Positions 31,922 to 41,650 of a stretch of DNA of 64,000 nucleotides are shown piece after piece. Position 1 is the first letter of the stretch; the number at the start of each line of letters is the position of its first letter. The stretch covers positions 30,152-94,151 of the forward strand of contig DGLB01000072.1 of NCBI GenBank assembly GCA_002387845.1, given 5' to 3'. The notes beneath the pieces were generated by a model, which saw nothing but the letters and a program-made list of their open reading frames with translations, did not search any database and was not told the origin of the DNA. A program made the position numbers and the translations under genes. Origin of the DNA: Stenotrophomonas maltophilia. GTDB lineage: Bacteria > Pseudomonadota > Gammaproteobacteria > Xanthomonadales > Xanthomonadaceae.

Positions 31922-31949
31922 GACTGTATCTCAATTGAGATACAGTCAA
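31922..31949 (-). promoter_or_regulatory. Toxin-antitoxin operator: 26-bp perfect palindrome
   Basis: GACTGTATCTCAA followed by its exact mirror (31922-31947), 31 bases upstream of the antitoxin ATG. On the minus strand TTGACT (31949-31944) and TACAGT at a 15-base spacing can act as -35 and -10, so the palindrome covers the promoter. It is the expected autoregulatory site of the antitoxin. Confidence 0.85.
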
Positions 31950-31973
31950 GTATCCGCAGGTCGGATGTGGGAC

Positions 31974-33389
31974 TTATCGGACCAGCAGCTTCAGCAGCCC
32001 CGCGATCTTTGAGTACGGCGGCTTGAGCCGGTCGCTGGCCGCCCAGCGCGACTGGTACAGGATCGGCAGCCGCTTACTCATGGCATCGAAGCCCGCCTGG
32101 CCGTGGTAGGCCCCCATGCCGCTGGGCCCTACCCCGCCGAACGGCAGGCCGTTGATGGCGAAGTGCAGCAGGGTGTCATTGACGGTGACGCCACCGGCCA
32201 CCACCTGGCCCAGCACGTGCTCGACCGGTTCGCGGCGGTCGCTGAACACATACAAGGCCAGCGGGCGATCACGGGTCTGGATGTCGGCAATGGCCGCATC
32301 GAGGTCCGGGTAGGCGCTGACCGGCAGGATCGGGCCGAAGATTTCCTCGCGCATCAGGTCCAGGTCGGCGGGCGGATCCAGCACCACGGTCGGGGCGATC
32401 AGGCGTTCGCGGTCCGCGCGATCACGGTCGATGTGGGCCAGTTCCAGCACTGGCACGCCGCGTTCGCGCGCCTGGGCCAGGTAGCCCTGCAGGCGCTGGT
32501 ACTGGCCGTCATTGATGATGCGGGTGTAGTCAGACGGATCACGGAAGTCGCCATAGCGCGCCTGCACCTGGGTCTGCAGCTGCTGCACCAGTTCGCGCTG
32601 GCGGCGGCTGTCGACCAGCACATAATCCGGGGCGATGCAGGTCTGGCCGGCGTTGAACCACTTGCCGGTGGCCAGCCGCGCCGCGGCCTTGTCCAGCGGG
32701 TAGTCGCTGCAGACGATGGCCGGCGACTTGCCGCCCAGTTCCAGGGTCAGCGGGGTGAGGTTCGGTGCGGCCGCCGCCATCACCTTGCGGCCCACCGCCG
32801 TGGAGCCGGTGAACACCAGATGGTCCAGCGCTGCGCCGGCCAGCGCGCCGGCCAGTGCCGCCTCGCCCTGCACCACCGCCACCCGCTCCGGCGGGAACAC
32901 CGAGGCCAGCAGGTCGTGCAGGAAGGCGCTGGTGCGCGGGGTATGTTCGGACGGCTTCAGGATGACGTGGTTACCGGCGGCGATGGCGGTGGCCAGCGGA
33001 ATCAGGGCGAGGTTGACCGGGTAGTTCCAGGGTGAGATGACACCGACCACGCCGAGGGGCACCGGGCGCAACTGGGCGCGGGCCGGCCAGAAGCGCCAGC
33101 CGACCCCGACCCGGCGCGGCTTTGCGTAGCTGCGCAGGTGCTTGAGCAGGTGGTCGATCTCGCCGAGCACGGTCATGCCGTCGGCGATCAACGATTCGTG
33201 CGTGGAACGGTGGCCGAAATCGGCGGCGATGGCGTGCGCCATTTCCGGCAACCGTGCCTTCAGCGCGATGCGAAGGCGCTGGAGGTCATCGCGACGCTGG
33301 TCGACGGACGGGCGGTTAGCCTGCCAGGCCTGGCGCAGGGTGTTCAGCAGGCCCGGCAGCGCGGACGGATCGGTGAAGGTGATGGTCAT
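31974..33389 (-). CDS. Aldehyde dehydrogenase, coniferyl-aldehyde/class 3 type
   Basis: 471 aa from the ATG at 33389 (MTITFTDPSALPGLLNTLRQAW). GVVGVISPWNYPVNLALIPLATAIAAGN, LVFTGSTAVGRKVM (NAD site), TLELGGKSPAIV (general base Glu) and FNAGQTCIAPDYVLV (nucleophile Cys) are all intact, with EEIFGPILPV later. The length, absence of extra C-terminal extension and APDYVLV resemble coniferyl aldehyde dehydrogenase (CalB) and fatty aldehyde dehydrogenases. It ends in SKIAGLLKLLVR, a possible membrane-associating helix. Lies downstream of the MHS transporter after a hairpin. Confidence 0.9.
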   Translation of the reverse strand: MTITFTDPSALPGLLNTLRQAWQANRPSVDQRRDDLQRLRIALKARLPEMAHAIAADFGHRSTHESLIADGMTVLGEIDHLLKHLRSYAKPRRVGVGWRFWPARAQLRPVPLGVVGVISPWNYPVNLALIPLATAIAAGNHVILKPSEHTPRTSAFLHDLLASVFPPERVAVVQGEAALAGALAGAALDHLVFTGSTAVGRKVMAAAAPNLTPLTLELGGKSPAIVCSDYPLDKAAARLATGKWFNAGQTCIAPDYVLVDSRRQRELVQQLQTQVQARYGDFRDPSDYTRIINDGQYQRLQGYLAQARERGVPVLELAHIDRDRADRERLIAPTVVLDPPADLDLMREEIFGPILPVSAYPDLDAAIADIQTRDRPLALYVFSDRREPVEHVLGQVVAGGVTVNDTLLHFAINGLPFGGVGPSGMGAYHGQAGFDAMSKRLPILYQSRWAASDRLKPPYSKIAGLLKLLVR

Positions 33390-33431
33390 GCCGCGAATAT
33401 AGCAATCGCGCGGTGATGTTCCGCAACGAAG

Positions 33432-33459
33432 AAGGGCCGTGGCAACCGCCACGGCCCTT
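33432..33459 (-). terminator. Hairpin terminator after the MHS transporter
   Basis: AAGGGCCGTGGC and GCCACGGCCCTT form a perfect 12-bp stem with a 4-base loop, 23 bases past the transporter stop on the minus strand. CTTCTTCGTT follows the stem, a poor T-tract, so termination may be partial. Confidence 0.65.
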
Positions 33460-33482
33460 CCGACATCCATCATCCAACGTGC

Positions 33483-35147
33483 TTATTTGGTGATGTCCAC
33501 GTCCTTGGTTTCCTTCAGGAACAGACCACCCACCACCACCGTCATCAACGCGATGATGATCGGGTACCACAAGCCGTAGTACAGGTTGCCGGTACCGGCC
33601 ACCAGCGCGAACGAAATCGCCGGCAGGAAGCCACCGAACCAGCCGTTACCGATGTGGTACGGCAGCGACATCGAGGTGTAGCGGATGCGGGTCGGGAACA
33701 GTTCGACCAGGTAGGCGGCAATCGGGCCGTACACCATGGTCACGTACAGCACCAGAATCCACAGCATGAAGATGGTGCCGGGGATGTTGATGCGCGAACC
33801 GTCGGCCTTGGCCGGGTAGCCCGCCGTGGTCAACGCGGTCTTCAGCTCGGCACCGAAGGCGTCAGCCTTGGCCTTGCCCTCTTCCTTGGTCAGGCCGGCG
33901 GCCTCGTAGGAGGTGACGCTGGCACTGCCCACATTCACCATCGCCAGCGAACCGGCGGCGGCAGGCTGCACGTCATACGGCACACCGGCCTTGGTCAGCG
34001 CGGCGGTGGCCACGTCGCAGGAGCTGGTGAACTTGCGCAGGCCAACCGGATCGAACTGGAACGAACAGGTGGACGGATCGGCAACCACCAGGGCCGGCGA
34101 CGATGCACGGGCTTCTTCGATGGCCGGGTTGGCGAAGTGGGTCAGGCCCTTGAAGATCGGGATGTAGGTGACGGCCGCCAGCAGACAGCCGGCCAGGATG
34201 ATCTTCTTGCGACCGATACGGTCGGACAGCCAGCCGAAGAAGATGAAGAACGGCACGCCCAGCGCCAGTGCGGCGGCAATCAGCAGGTAGGACGTGGTGG
34301 CCTCCACCTTCAGCATGCTGCTCAGGAAGAACAGCGCATAGAACTGACCGCCGTACCACACCACCGCCTGACCGGCGGCCGCACCCAGCAGCACCAGCAG
34401 CATCAGCTTCAGGTTGCCGCCCTTGAGGCTGTCACGGAACGGGGTCTTGGAGCCCTTGCCTTCGGCCTTCATCTGCTGGAACAGCGGCGATTCGCTCAGC
34501 TGCAGGCGGATCCACACCGAAATACCCAGCAGCACGATCGAGACCAGGAACGGAATACGCCAGCCCCAGGCTTCAAAGGCTTCGTTGCCCAGGAAGTAGC
34601 GGCAGGCCAGGATGATCAGCAGCGACATGAACAGGCCGAGCGTGGCGGTGCACTGGATGAAGCTGGTGTACAGGCCGCGCTTGTCGTCCGGTGCATGCTC
34701 GGCCACGTAGGTGGCCGCGCCGCCGTATTCGCCGCCCATGGCCAGGCCCTGGGCCAGGCGCAGGATGATCAGGATCACCGGTGCGGCGAAACCGATCGAG
34801 GCGTAGTTGGGCAGCACACCGACCAGGAAGGTCGAGATGCCCATGATCAGAATGGTGACCAGGAAGGTGTATTTGCGGCCGATGCGGTCGCCGAGGCTGC
34901 CGAAGAAGGCCGCGCCGAACGGGCGCACGAAGAAGCCGGCGGCGAAGGCCAGCAGGGCGAAGATCATGCCCGTGGTTTCGTTGACGCCGCTGAAGAACTG
35001 CTTGGCGATGATCGCGGCAAGCGACCCGTAAAGGAAGAAGTCATACCACTCGAACACCGTGCCGAGGCTCGATGCAAAAATGACTTTCTTGTGGCCCTTG
35101 GTCAGGGTCCCCGCCGGATCGTGCGCGGTTGTAGGTGTGCTGGACAT
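33483..35147 (-). CDS. MHS-family (MFS) symporter with enlarged periplasmic loop
   Basis: 554 aa. VIFASSLGTVFEWYDFFLYGSLAAIIAKQFF and FFVRPFGAAFFGSLGDRIGRKYTFLVTI are the metabolite:H+ symporter signature (relatives of ProP, KgtP, ShiA). LAQGLAMGGEYGGAATYVAEHAPDDKRG and a second GWLSDRIGRKK are also typical. About 120 residues (roughly 345-465) are inserted between two late helices, with two Cys and Ala/Gly/Lys-rich sequence, making it longer than the usual 430-450 aa. The substrate is probably a carboxylate or osmolyte, not determinable. The porin gene upstream on the same strand may be functionally linked. Confidence 0.88.
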   Translation of the reverse strand: MSSTPTTAHDPAGTLTKGHKKVIFASSLGTVFEWYDFFLYGSLAAIIAKQFFSGVNETTGMIFALLAFAAGFFVRPFGAAFFGSLGDRIGRKYTFLVTILIMGISTFLVGVLPNYASIGFAAPVILIILRLAQGLAMGGEYGGAATYVAEHAPDDKRGLYTSFIQCTATLGLFMSLLIILACRYFLGNEAFEAWGWRIPFLVSIVLLGISVWIRLQLSESPLFQQMKAEGKGSKTPFRDSLKGGNLKLMLLVLLGAAAGQAVVWYGGQFYALFFLSSMLKVEATTSYLLIAAALALGVPFFIFFGWLSDRIGRKKIILAGCLLAAVTYIPIFKGLTHFANPAIEEARASSPALVVADPSTCSFQFDPVGLRKFTSSCDVATAALTKAGVPYDVQPAAAGSLAMVNVGSASVTSYEAAGLTKEEGKAKADAFGAELKTALTTAGYPAKADGSRINIPGTIFMLWILVLYVTMVYGPIAAYLVELFPTRIRYTSMSLPYHIGNGWFGGFLPAISFALVAGTGNLYYGLWYPIIIALMTVVVGGLFLKETKDVDITK

Positions 35148-35176
35148 GAGACGCTTCCCCTCCGAAGCATGGTGGT

Positions 35177-35197
35177 GTGCCGGCGTTACGCCGGCAC
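35177..35197 (-). other. Hairpin between porin and transporter genes
   Basis: GTGCCGGCG and CGCCGGCAC pair over 9 bp with loop TTA. On the minus strand no T-run follows (a T6 tract lies on the plus-strand side), so it is more likely an mRNA-stabilising hairpin at the porin 3' end, allowing read-through to the transporter. Confidence 0.45.
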
Positions 35198-35204
35198 GTG
35201 TTTT

Positions 35205-36626
35205 TTAAAAACTGTATTTCGTGGTGAACTGCACGCGGTTGATGTCGCCCTTGCGGCCGTCTTCAATCTCACGCACGCCGTACATGTACTCCGCACCGAT
35301 ATCGACCTTGGGCATCGGCGTGTAGAAGATGTTGCCGCGGATGCTCTGCACGCTCTTGGTGACCAGCGGGCCGAGGCTGCCATCGTTGTCGTAATCGCTG
35401 CGGGCGTAGATCAGGTTGGTGCGCAGCTTCGGGGTGAAGGCATGCCGCCAACCGACATAACCGGCCAGCACGCCCGTGGGGTTGAGTTCGTCGCGGGCGA
35501 CGTCGTAGGCGGTATCTGCAGTGACACCCAGGCCGACATAGCGGGCAATGCCCTCACCGCCGCTGATCTGGTAATGCAGCGTGTCGCTGTCGGCCATCAC
35601 CCACTTGCCGCCCAGGGTCAGGCCGCCGCCGATCTTGTCGGCGTCCGCACCCGTCGCCTGGTTGTCGACCTTGAGCTGGCGCACGATGGCACCGACACCG
35701 AAGGTGCCCCAGTCACCCTTCCAGCCGTAGCGCGCGGTCAGGTCCGGCAGGCTGCCGCGATCGGAATTGCTGGCCGCATTGGTCCACGCCCCGGTGACCG
35801 GATTACGCGTGCCGGTAAGCACCGTGGTTTCCGGGTTTTCCAGCGCGATGCTGAAGCCGCCGTTGGTGTAGCGGATCTGGGTCTGGCGCACGAACAGCAC
35901 GCCGTCGGTGGGACCGACGAAGTCGGCCGCTTCCGGCAGCGAGGCGGCATCCATGAAGTTCGACCAGGTCTGGCCGGCCAGCCACTTGTTCCAGTACATG
36001 TAGGCGTGGCGCAGGGTCACACCGTAGGTATTGGTGGCGGTCTGGTTGCCCAGCGAGTTGCCGAAGAAATCCATCTCGAAGAACGCACCGGCCTTGTTGC
36101 CCGATTCGCTCACGTTGTCGATGCCCAGGTTGAAGCGCGAGAACTTGGCGTGGGCATTGAAGTCCACGTCAGACTTCTCACCGCTGCCACCGGCACCGGC
36201 AACCGGGGTCTGGCCGGGCAGGTACAGCGCGCGGCCGGTGGCGTCGTCGGCCAGCTGGCCGTCGCCGGTCTGGGTGGCGAGGAAGTCGGCCTTGATGAAG
36301 CCGCCGATCTTGACCGTGGTGCCCGGCGCTGCGCCCGGCGTGATCGTGGTGACCTGGATCGGCTGCTTTCCGGCCGGTACTGCCGGCTTCTGCTCGGCCT
36401 GCACCGTACGCACGGCGGTGACGTCCTGCTGGGTCTGGGTGATCTGGGTCTGCTGTTGCTGCTGCGACGACAGCAGTGCCTGAACCTGACGTTCCAGTTC
36501 GGCAACGCGTGCCTCCAGGGCCTGCTCTTTGGCGGTCTGTGCGAACGCCATGCCGGGCGCAACCAGGGCGACCAGCAAGCAGGTCGCCAGGGGTTTGCGC
36601 ACGGTTTTCAACATACGGGTACTCAT
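35205..36626 (-). CDS. DcaP-like trimeric porin
   Basis: 473 aa from the ATG at 36626, preceded by GGGAGAGAGG; the longer frame to 36785 is intergenic. The signal peptide ends MAFAQ. Residues about 28-60 form a Gln-rich coiled coil (ALEARVAELERQVQALLSSQQQQQTQ), characteristic of DcaP porins, followed by a beta barrel beginning VKIGGFIKADFLATQ and ending VQFTTKYSF with terminal Phe. DcaP-type porins take up dicarboxylates and related anions. The following MHS transporter could carry the solute across the inner membrane. Confidence 0.88.
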   Translation of the reverse strand: MSTRMLKTVRKPLATCLLVALVAPGMAFAQTAKEQALEARVAELERQVQALLSSQQQQQTQITQTQQDVTAVRTVQAEQKPAVPAGKQPIQVTTITPGAAPGTTVKIGGFIKADFLATQTGDGQLADDATGRALYLPGQTPVAGAGGSGEKSDVDFNAHAKFSRFNLGIDNVSESGNKAGAFFEMDFFGNSLGNQTATNTYGVTLRHAYMYWNKWLAGQTWSNFMDAASLPEAADFVGPTDGVLFVRQTQIRYTNGGFSIALENPETTVLTGTRNPVTGAWTNAASNSDRGSLPDLTARYGWKGDWGTFGVGAIVRQLKVDNQATGADADKIGGGLTLGGKWVMADSDTLHYQISGGEGIARYVGLGVTADTAYDVARDELNPTGVLAGYVGWRHAFTPKLRTNLIYARSDYDNDGSLGPLVTKSVQSIRGNIFYTPMPKVDIGAEYMYGVREIEDGRKGDINRVQFTTKYSF

Positions 36627-36897
36627 GTTGCCCTCTCTCCCGGGTGGCAAAGTGATCGCCGCGTGTGGGGTCACGGTCGAGCCGAGCGTGCGGCCGGCTG
36701 ACGCACCCTGGCTATTGGCCATTGGTCGAAGGCAGCAGCTCGCCAGGAGCCTTGTCCTGCCTGGCATGCGGTGTTTTACGACCAAGGTCTAAGCGCCGGG
36801 GTAACGCGGGGTGCGGTGGATGCGGCAAACTGAGGGGGAACATTCGCGGGTTATGCTGCAAACGCACAACCCAAGTCCACGTGCAAGTGAGGGTGCC
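36627..36897. promoter_or_regulatory. Divergent porin/acs control region with a GACC-AA-GGTC palindrome
   Basis: No gene is seen. The palindrome GACCAAGGTC (36780-36789, within TTACGACCAAGGTCTAA) lies about 110 bases upstream of the acs start and has the symmetric shape of sites bound by LuxR/NarL-type regulators. TTATGCT near 36851 could be an acs -10. The CrbR/ErdR-like regulator encoded just downstream of acs is a plausible ligand. This is inference. Confidence 0.35.
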
Positions 36898-38841
<1,944 letters not shown>

Positions 38842-38856
38842 GACAGGCTCCCCCAC

Positions 38857-39522
38857 ATGCCTACCTTGTTGATTGCCGATGACCACCCGCTGTTCCGCGA
38901 AGCCCTGCGCGGCGCGGTGCAGCGGGTGATTCCCGGCGTTGAGCTGTACGAGGCCGACAGCGTGGAAGCGCTGTACCACCTGGCCGACGAACACAACGAC
39001 GCCGACCTGGTCCTGATGGATCTGAACATGCCCGGCGCGCAGGGCTTCAACGCGCTGGTGCACATGCGCGCCCTGCATCCGCACCTGCCGGTGGTGGTGG
39101 TGTCCGCGCGCGAGGAGCCCACCGTGATGCGGCGAGCGCTGGACCACGGCGCGTTCGGATTCATTCCGAAGTCGGCCGATTCGGACACGATCGGTCACGC
39201 GCTGGGCACCATCCTGGATGGCGAGACCTGGGCTCCCCCCGAAGCGCACAGCGTGCCGGAGACAGAGCATGAAGAACGCCTGGTCGGGCAGCGCCTGCGC
39301 GAGCTCACCCCGCAGCAGTTCCGGGTGTTGCAGATGCTCGGGGCCGGGCGCTTGAACAAGCAGATTGCGTACGATCTGAATGTCTCCGAGGCCACGATCA
39401 AGGCACACGTCACTGCGATTCTGCGCAAGCTGGGCGTGACCAACCGCACCCAGGCGGTGCTGATGGCAGGCAAGCTGACGCTCGATGACGAGCCGCTGGT
39501 GCTGCCGCCGGAAGAAGACTGA
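38857..39522 (+). CDS. LuxR/NarL-family response regulator, CrbR/ErdR-like
   Basis: 221 aa. Receiver domain residues 1-120: TLLIADDHPLFREAL (acidic pocket), VLMDLNMPG (phospho-acceptor Asp, about 56), VVSAREE and IPKSAD (Lys). The C-terminal LuxR helix-turn-helix is LTPQQFRVLQMLGAGRLNKQIAYDLNVSEATIKAHVTAILRKLGVTNRTQAVL. It follows acs by 15 bases. In Vibrio, Pseudomonas and Shewanella the homologous regulator (CrbR/ErdR) with the kinase CrbS/MxtR activates acs. The same pairing here is inferred from context. Confidence 0.88.
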   Translation: MPTLLIADDHPLFREALRGAVQRVIPGVELYEADSVEALYHLADEHNDADLVLMDLNMPGAQGFNALVHMRALHPHLPVVVVSAREEPTVMRRALDHGAFGFIPKSADSDTIGHALGTILDGETWAPPEAHSVPETEHEERLVGQRLRELTPQQFRVLQMLGAGRLNKQIAYDLNVSEATIKAHVTAILRKLGVTNRTQAVLMAGKLTLDDEPLVLPPEED

Positions 39523-39680
39523 CGTAGAGCGGGGCTTGCCCCGCTGCTTTGTTGCCGGGCAAGACCCGGCACTACGTCGAACGATGATGCGTACCGATAT
39601 AGCCGCGGCTATGTATTCCAGCATGCCCTGCGCAATTCACCCGTTACGGCCGTAAGCGCCGTTCCCGGTGCTAAGCTTCG
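39523..39680. repeat. Paired GTAG-type REP (SMAG-like) elements after the regulator gene
   Basis: GTAGAGCGGGG-CTTG-CCCCGC (39524-39546) and GCCGGG-CAAGA-CCCGGCACTAC (39554-39575) face each other, with outer GACGTAG/CTACGTC arms. It is a REP doublet with GTAG ends, located 2 bases after the stop. The remainder up to 39680 shows nothing recognisable apart from the expected mntP promoter. Confidence 0.65.
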
Positions 39681-39863
39681 CGTCCCCTTGGGGAGTAGCC
39701 TGTTTCCTGCAATGGAAACGCCCGTATCAACATACTCGGCCAGTGCGCCGTGGTGCGGGCAGCCTGTGATGGTTGGCGAGACCAGCGGTCCGCGTGCGCA
39801 ACGTCAGGTTGGGCGCGAACGTGGATCGTTGTCCGCTGTTGCCCAGCCTGTTTGTGTGACGCC
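39680..39863 (+). promoter_or_regulatory. yybP-ykoY manganese riboswitch in the mntP leader
   Basis: Conserved pieces of the yybP-ykoY aptamer are visible: CCTTGGGGAGTAGCC (39686-39700), AACATACTCGGCC (near 39730) and GGCGAGACC (near 39776). Mn2+ binding to this RNA class turns on efflux genes. The leader occupies the whole gap before the mntP ATG and probably hides the ribosome site until Mn2+ is bound. Confidence 0.87.
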
Positions 39864-40442
39864 ATGTCTCCCGTTTCGATCCTGTTGATCGGCTTTGCCA
39901 TGTCCACCGATGCCTTCGCTGCGGCGATCGGCAAAGGTGCGGCGATGCGCAGGCCGCGTTTCATCGATGCCCTGCGCGCCGGCCTGATCTTTGGTGTGAT
40001 CGAGGCGGTCACCCCGGTGATCGGCTGGTTGCTGGGCCGTGCCGCCTCGTCGCATGTGCAGGCGTTCGACCACTGGATCGCCTTCGTGCTGCTGGGTGCG
40101 CTGGGCGTGCACATGATCATCAACGGGGTGAAACCCGATGGCGACGACGCCGACGAAGACCCCGACAAGCACCACGGTTTCTGGCACCTGGCGGTGACCG
40201 GCTTTGCCACCAGCATCGACGCGATGGCGGTAGGCGTGGGCCTGGCCTTCCTGGACGTGCACATTGGTGTGATGGCCGCGGTAATCGGCCTGTGCACGCT
40301 GCTGATGGTCACCACCGGCATCATGCTGGGCCGCGTGCTGGGCAACCTGGTGGGCAAACGCGCCGAGATCGTGGGTGGCGTGATCCTGATCATCGTCGGC
40401 GCGACGATCCTGTATGAACACCTGAGCGGCGCCGTCGGCTGA
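39864..40442 (+). CDS. mntP: Manganese efflux pump MntP
   Basis: 192 aa from the ATG at 39864 (MSPVSILLIGFAMSTDAFAAAIGKGAAM). Six hydrophobic helices in two inverted halves. STDAFAAAIGKG and TSIDAMAVGVGLAFLDV each carry the conserved D of the MntP family (DUF204). GVKPDGDDADEDPDKHH is an acidic cytoplasmic/periplasmic loop. It exports Mn2+ across the inner membrane. Regulation by the manganese riboswitch upstream is clear. It converges on the unknown gene at 40456 with 13 bases between stops. Confidence 0.94.
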   Translation: MSPVSILLIGFAMSTDAFAAAIGKGAAMRRPRFIDALRAGLIFGVIEAVTPVIGWLLGRAASSHVQAFDHWIAFVLLGALGVHMIINGVKPDGDDADEDPDKHHGFWHLAVTGFATSIDAMAVGVGLAFLDVHIGVMAAVIGLCTLLMVTTGIMLGRVLGNLVGKRAEIVGGVILIIVGATILYEHLSGAVG

Positions 40443-40455
40443 TGCGAGGGCGATG

Positions 40456-41574
40456 TCACCGTCGCGGCGCGTGCGGGTCGACGATATCAACCAGCTCGTG
40501 CCCGCCGGGGATGCGTCGGTGCAGCAGCCGCCAGGCATTGCGCCCCGGGCAGCGACGCCCGCTCATGTGGAGGTCGCTGGCCAGGTATTCCTCGCCCTGG
40601 TAGGTGATCAGGTGACCGCAGGGCCGGTTGGCCGCCAGGTCCTGTTCAAGCCGCTCCAGTTCCCGCCAGGTGCGGCAGCTGGGCGGCAGCCGGGCCAGCT
40701 TGGCACGCAGCAGCGGACCTCGCCGTACTACAGGCGGATCGCCCGACAGTGCGCTACCCGGGTCCGGCAACGGCACGGGCTGCGGTTCGCGTGGGCCATG
40801 CGTCCGCGGACAGCGGCGCCGGATCACCTCCAGCAGCGGGCCCGGCGCAAGCGTTTCGGTGGTGCTGCCAGGAGGCAGCTCCGCCGGTGACACCTGCCAT
40901 TCGCCGTCGTGCACCTGCGTGGTGAAGGCGCGTGCGCTGGCCAGCCGCTCATTGGCCAGGTCCACGCGCAGGTAAGGGCAACGCATCTGTCGCAACACCG
41001 TCCCGGCACCCACCCCCTGCTGGTTCATGGCCTCGGCGATGCCGCCCTCATGGCGTGCGTGTACGGCGACCAGATAGCACGCGTTCGCACTGCGCTTGCT
41101 GAGCAGCACGATGCCACGGTTGGCGCAGTGGGTCAGGTAGAAGTGACGGATGACCTCGCCGATCAGCCGACTGGGGGTCAGATCGCGTGGCACGCAGTAG
41201 TCGTTGAAACGCTCGGTCATCCGCACGAAGTCGGCCTCCAGCTTGTTGGACAGCCGTTGCAGTGCCACCTCGTCGTCACTACTCGTCCCGGCCCTGCGCA
41301 ACAGCGCCTGTACGGCCGGGTAGTCGGCAAACGCGCGAACGTGTGCGTGGTGCGCCCGGACACGTGCCTGTCGTTCGTCCATGCCCTGCAGCACGCTGGC
41401 CCAACCCACACCAAGCATGCTGCCGAAGGTGACGCCCGGCAGCATGTTGGACACCCCTTGCAGCGCCGCTGCCATGCCGCCTCCGACCGCCGCGCCCAGC
41501 GCGGCGGCGGTGGGCAGCGCCCAGTCTGACTGCAGCGGCATGTTGAGGACGGCGCGGTACGGAATGGAAAGCAC
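40456..41574 (-). CDS. Unknown protein with Gly/Ala-rich N-terminal hydrophobic segments
   Basis: 372 aa. Residues about 18-65 (LPTAAALGAAVGGGMAAALQGVSNMLPGVTFGSMLGVGWASVLQGM) are small-residue-rich and could insert in a membrane. A charged helical region follows (DERQARVRAHHAHVRAFADYPAVQALLRR), then a soluble C-terminal domain with Cys, Pro and Arg (VIRRRCPRTHGPREPQPVPLPDPG; HLITYQGEEYLASDLHMSGRRCPGRNAW). I do not recognise a family. It interrupts the otherwise linked acs/regulator/sensor genes. A secreted or effector role is only a guess. Confidence 0.65.
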   Translation of the reverse strand: MLSIPYRAVLNMPLQSDWALPTAAALGAAVGGGMAAALQGVSNMLPGVTFGSMLGVGWASVLQGMDERQARVRAHHAHVRAFADYPAVQALLRRAGTSSDDEVALQRLSNKLEADFVRMTERFNDYCVPRDLTPSRLIGEVIRHFYLTHCANRGIVLLSKRSANACYLVAVHARHEGGIAEAMNQQGVGAGTVLRQMRCPYLRVDLANERLASARAFTTQVHDGEWQVSPAELPPGSTTETLAPGPLLEVIRRRCPRTHGPREPQPVPLPDPGSALSGDPPVVRRGPLLRAKLARLPPSCRTWRELERLEQDLAANRPCGHLITYQGEEYLASDLHMSGRRCPGRNAWRLLHRRIPGGHELVDIVDPHAPRR

Positions 41575-41650
41575 GTGGGCTCCAGGGCGACGTGGTCTGG
41601 TCGCGGAGCATAGGCAGGGTGCCGGCCGATTGAACTGGGACGACTCCGAA

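Noticed and set aside
35177..35204. Intrinsic terminator on the plus strand (hairpin followed by T6)
   Set aside because: No plus-strand gene ends here; the flanking genes are both on the minus strand, where no T-run follows the stem.
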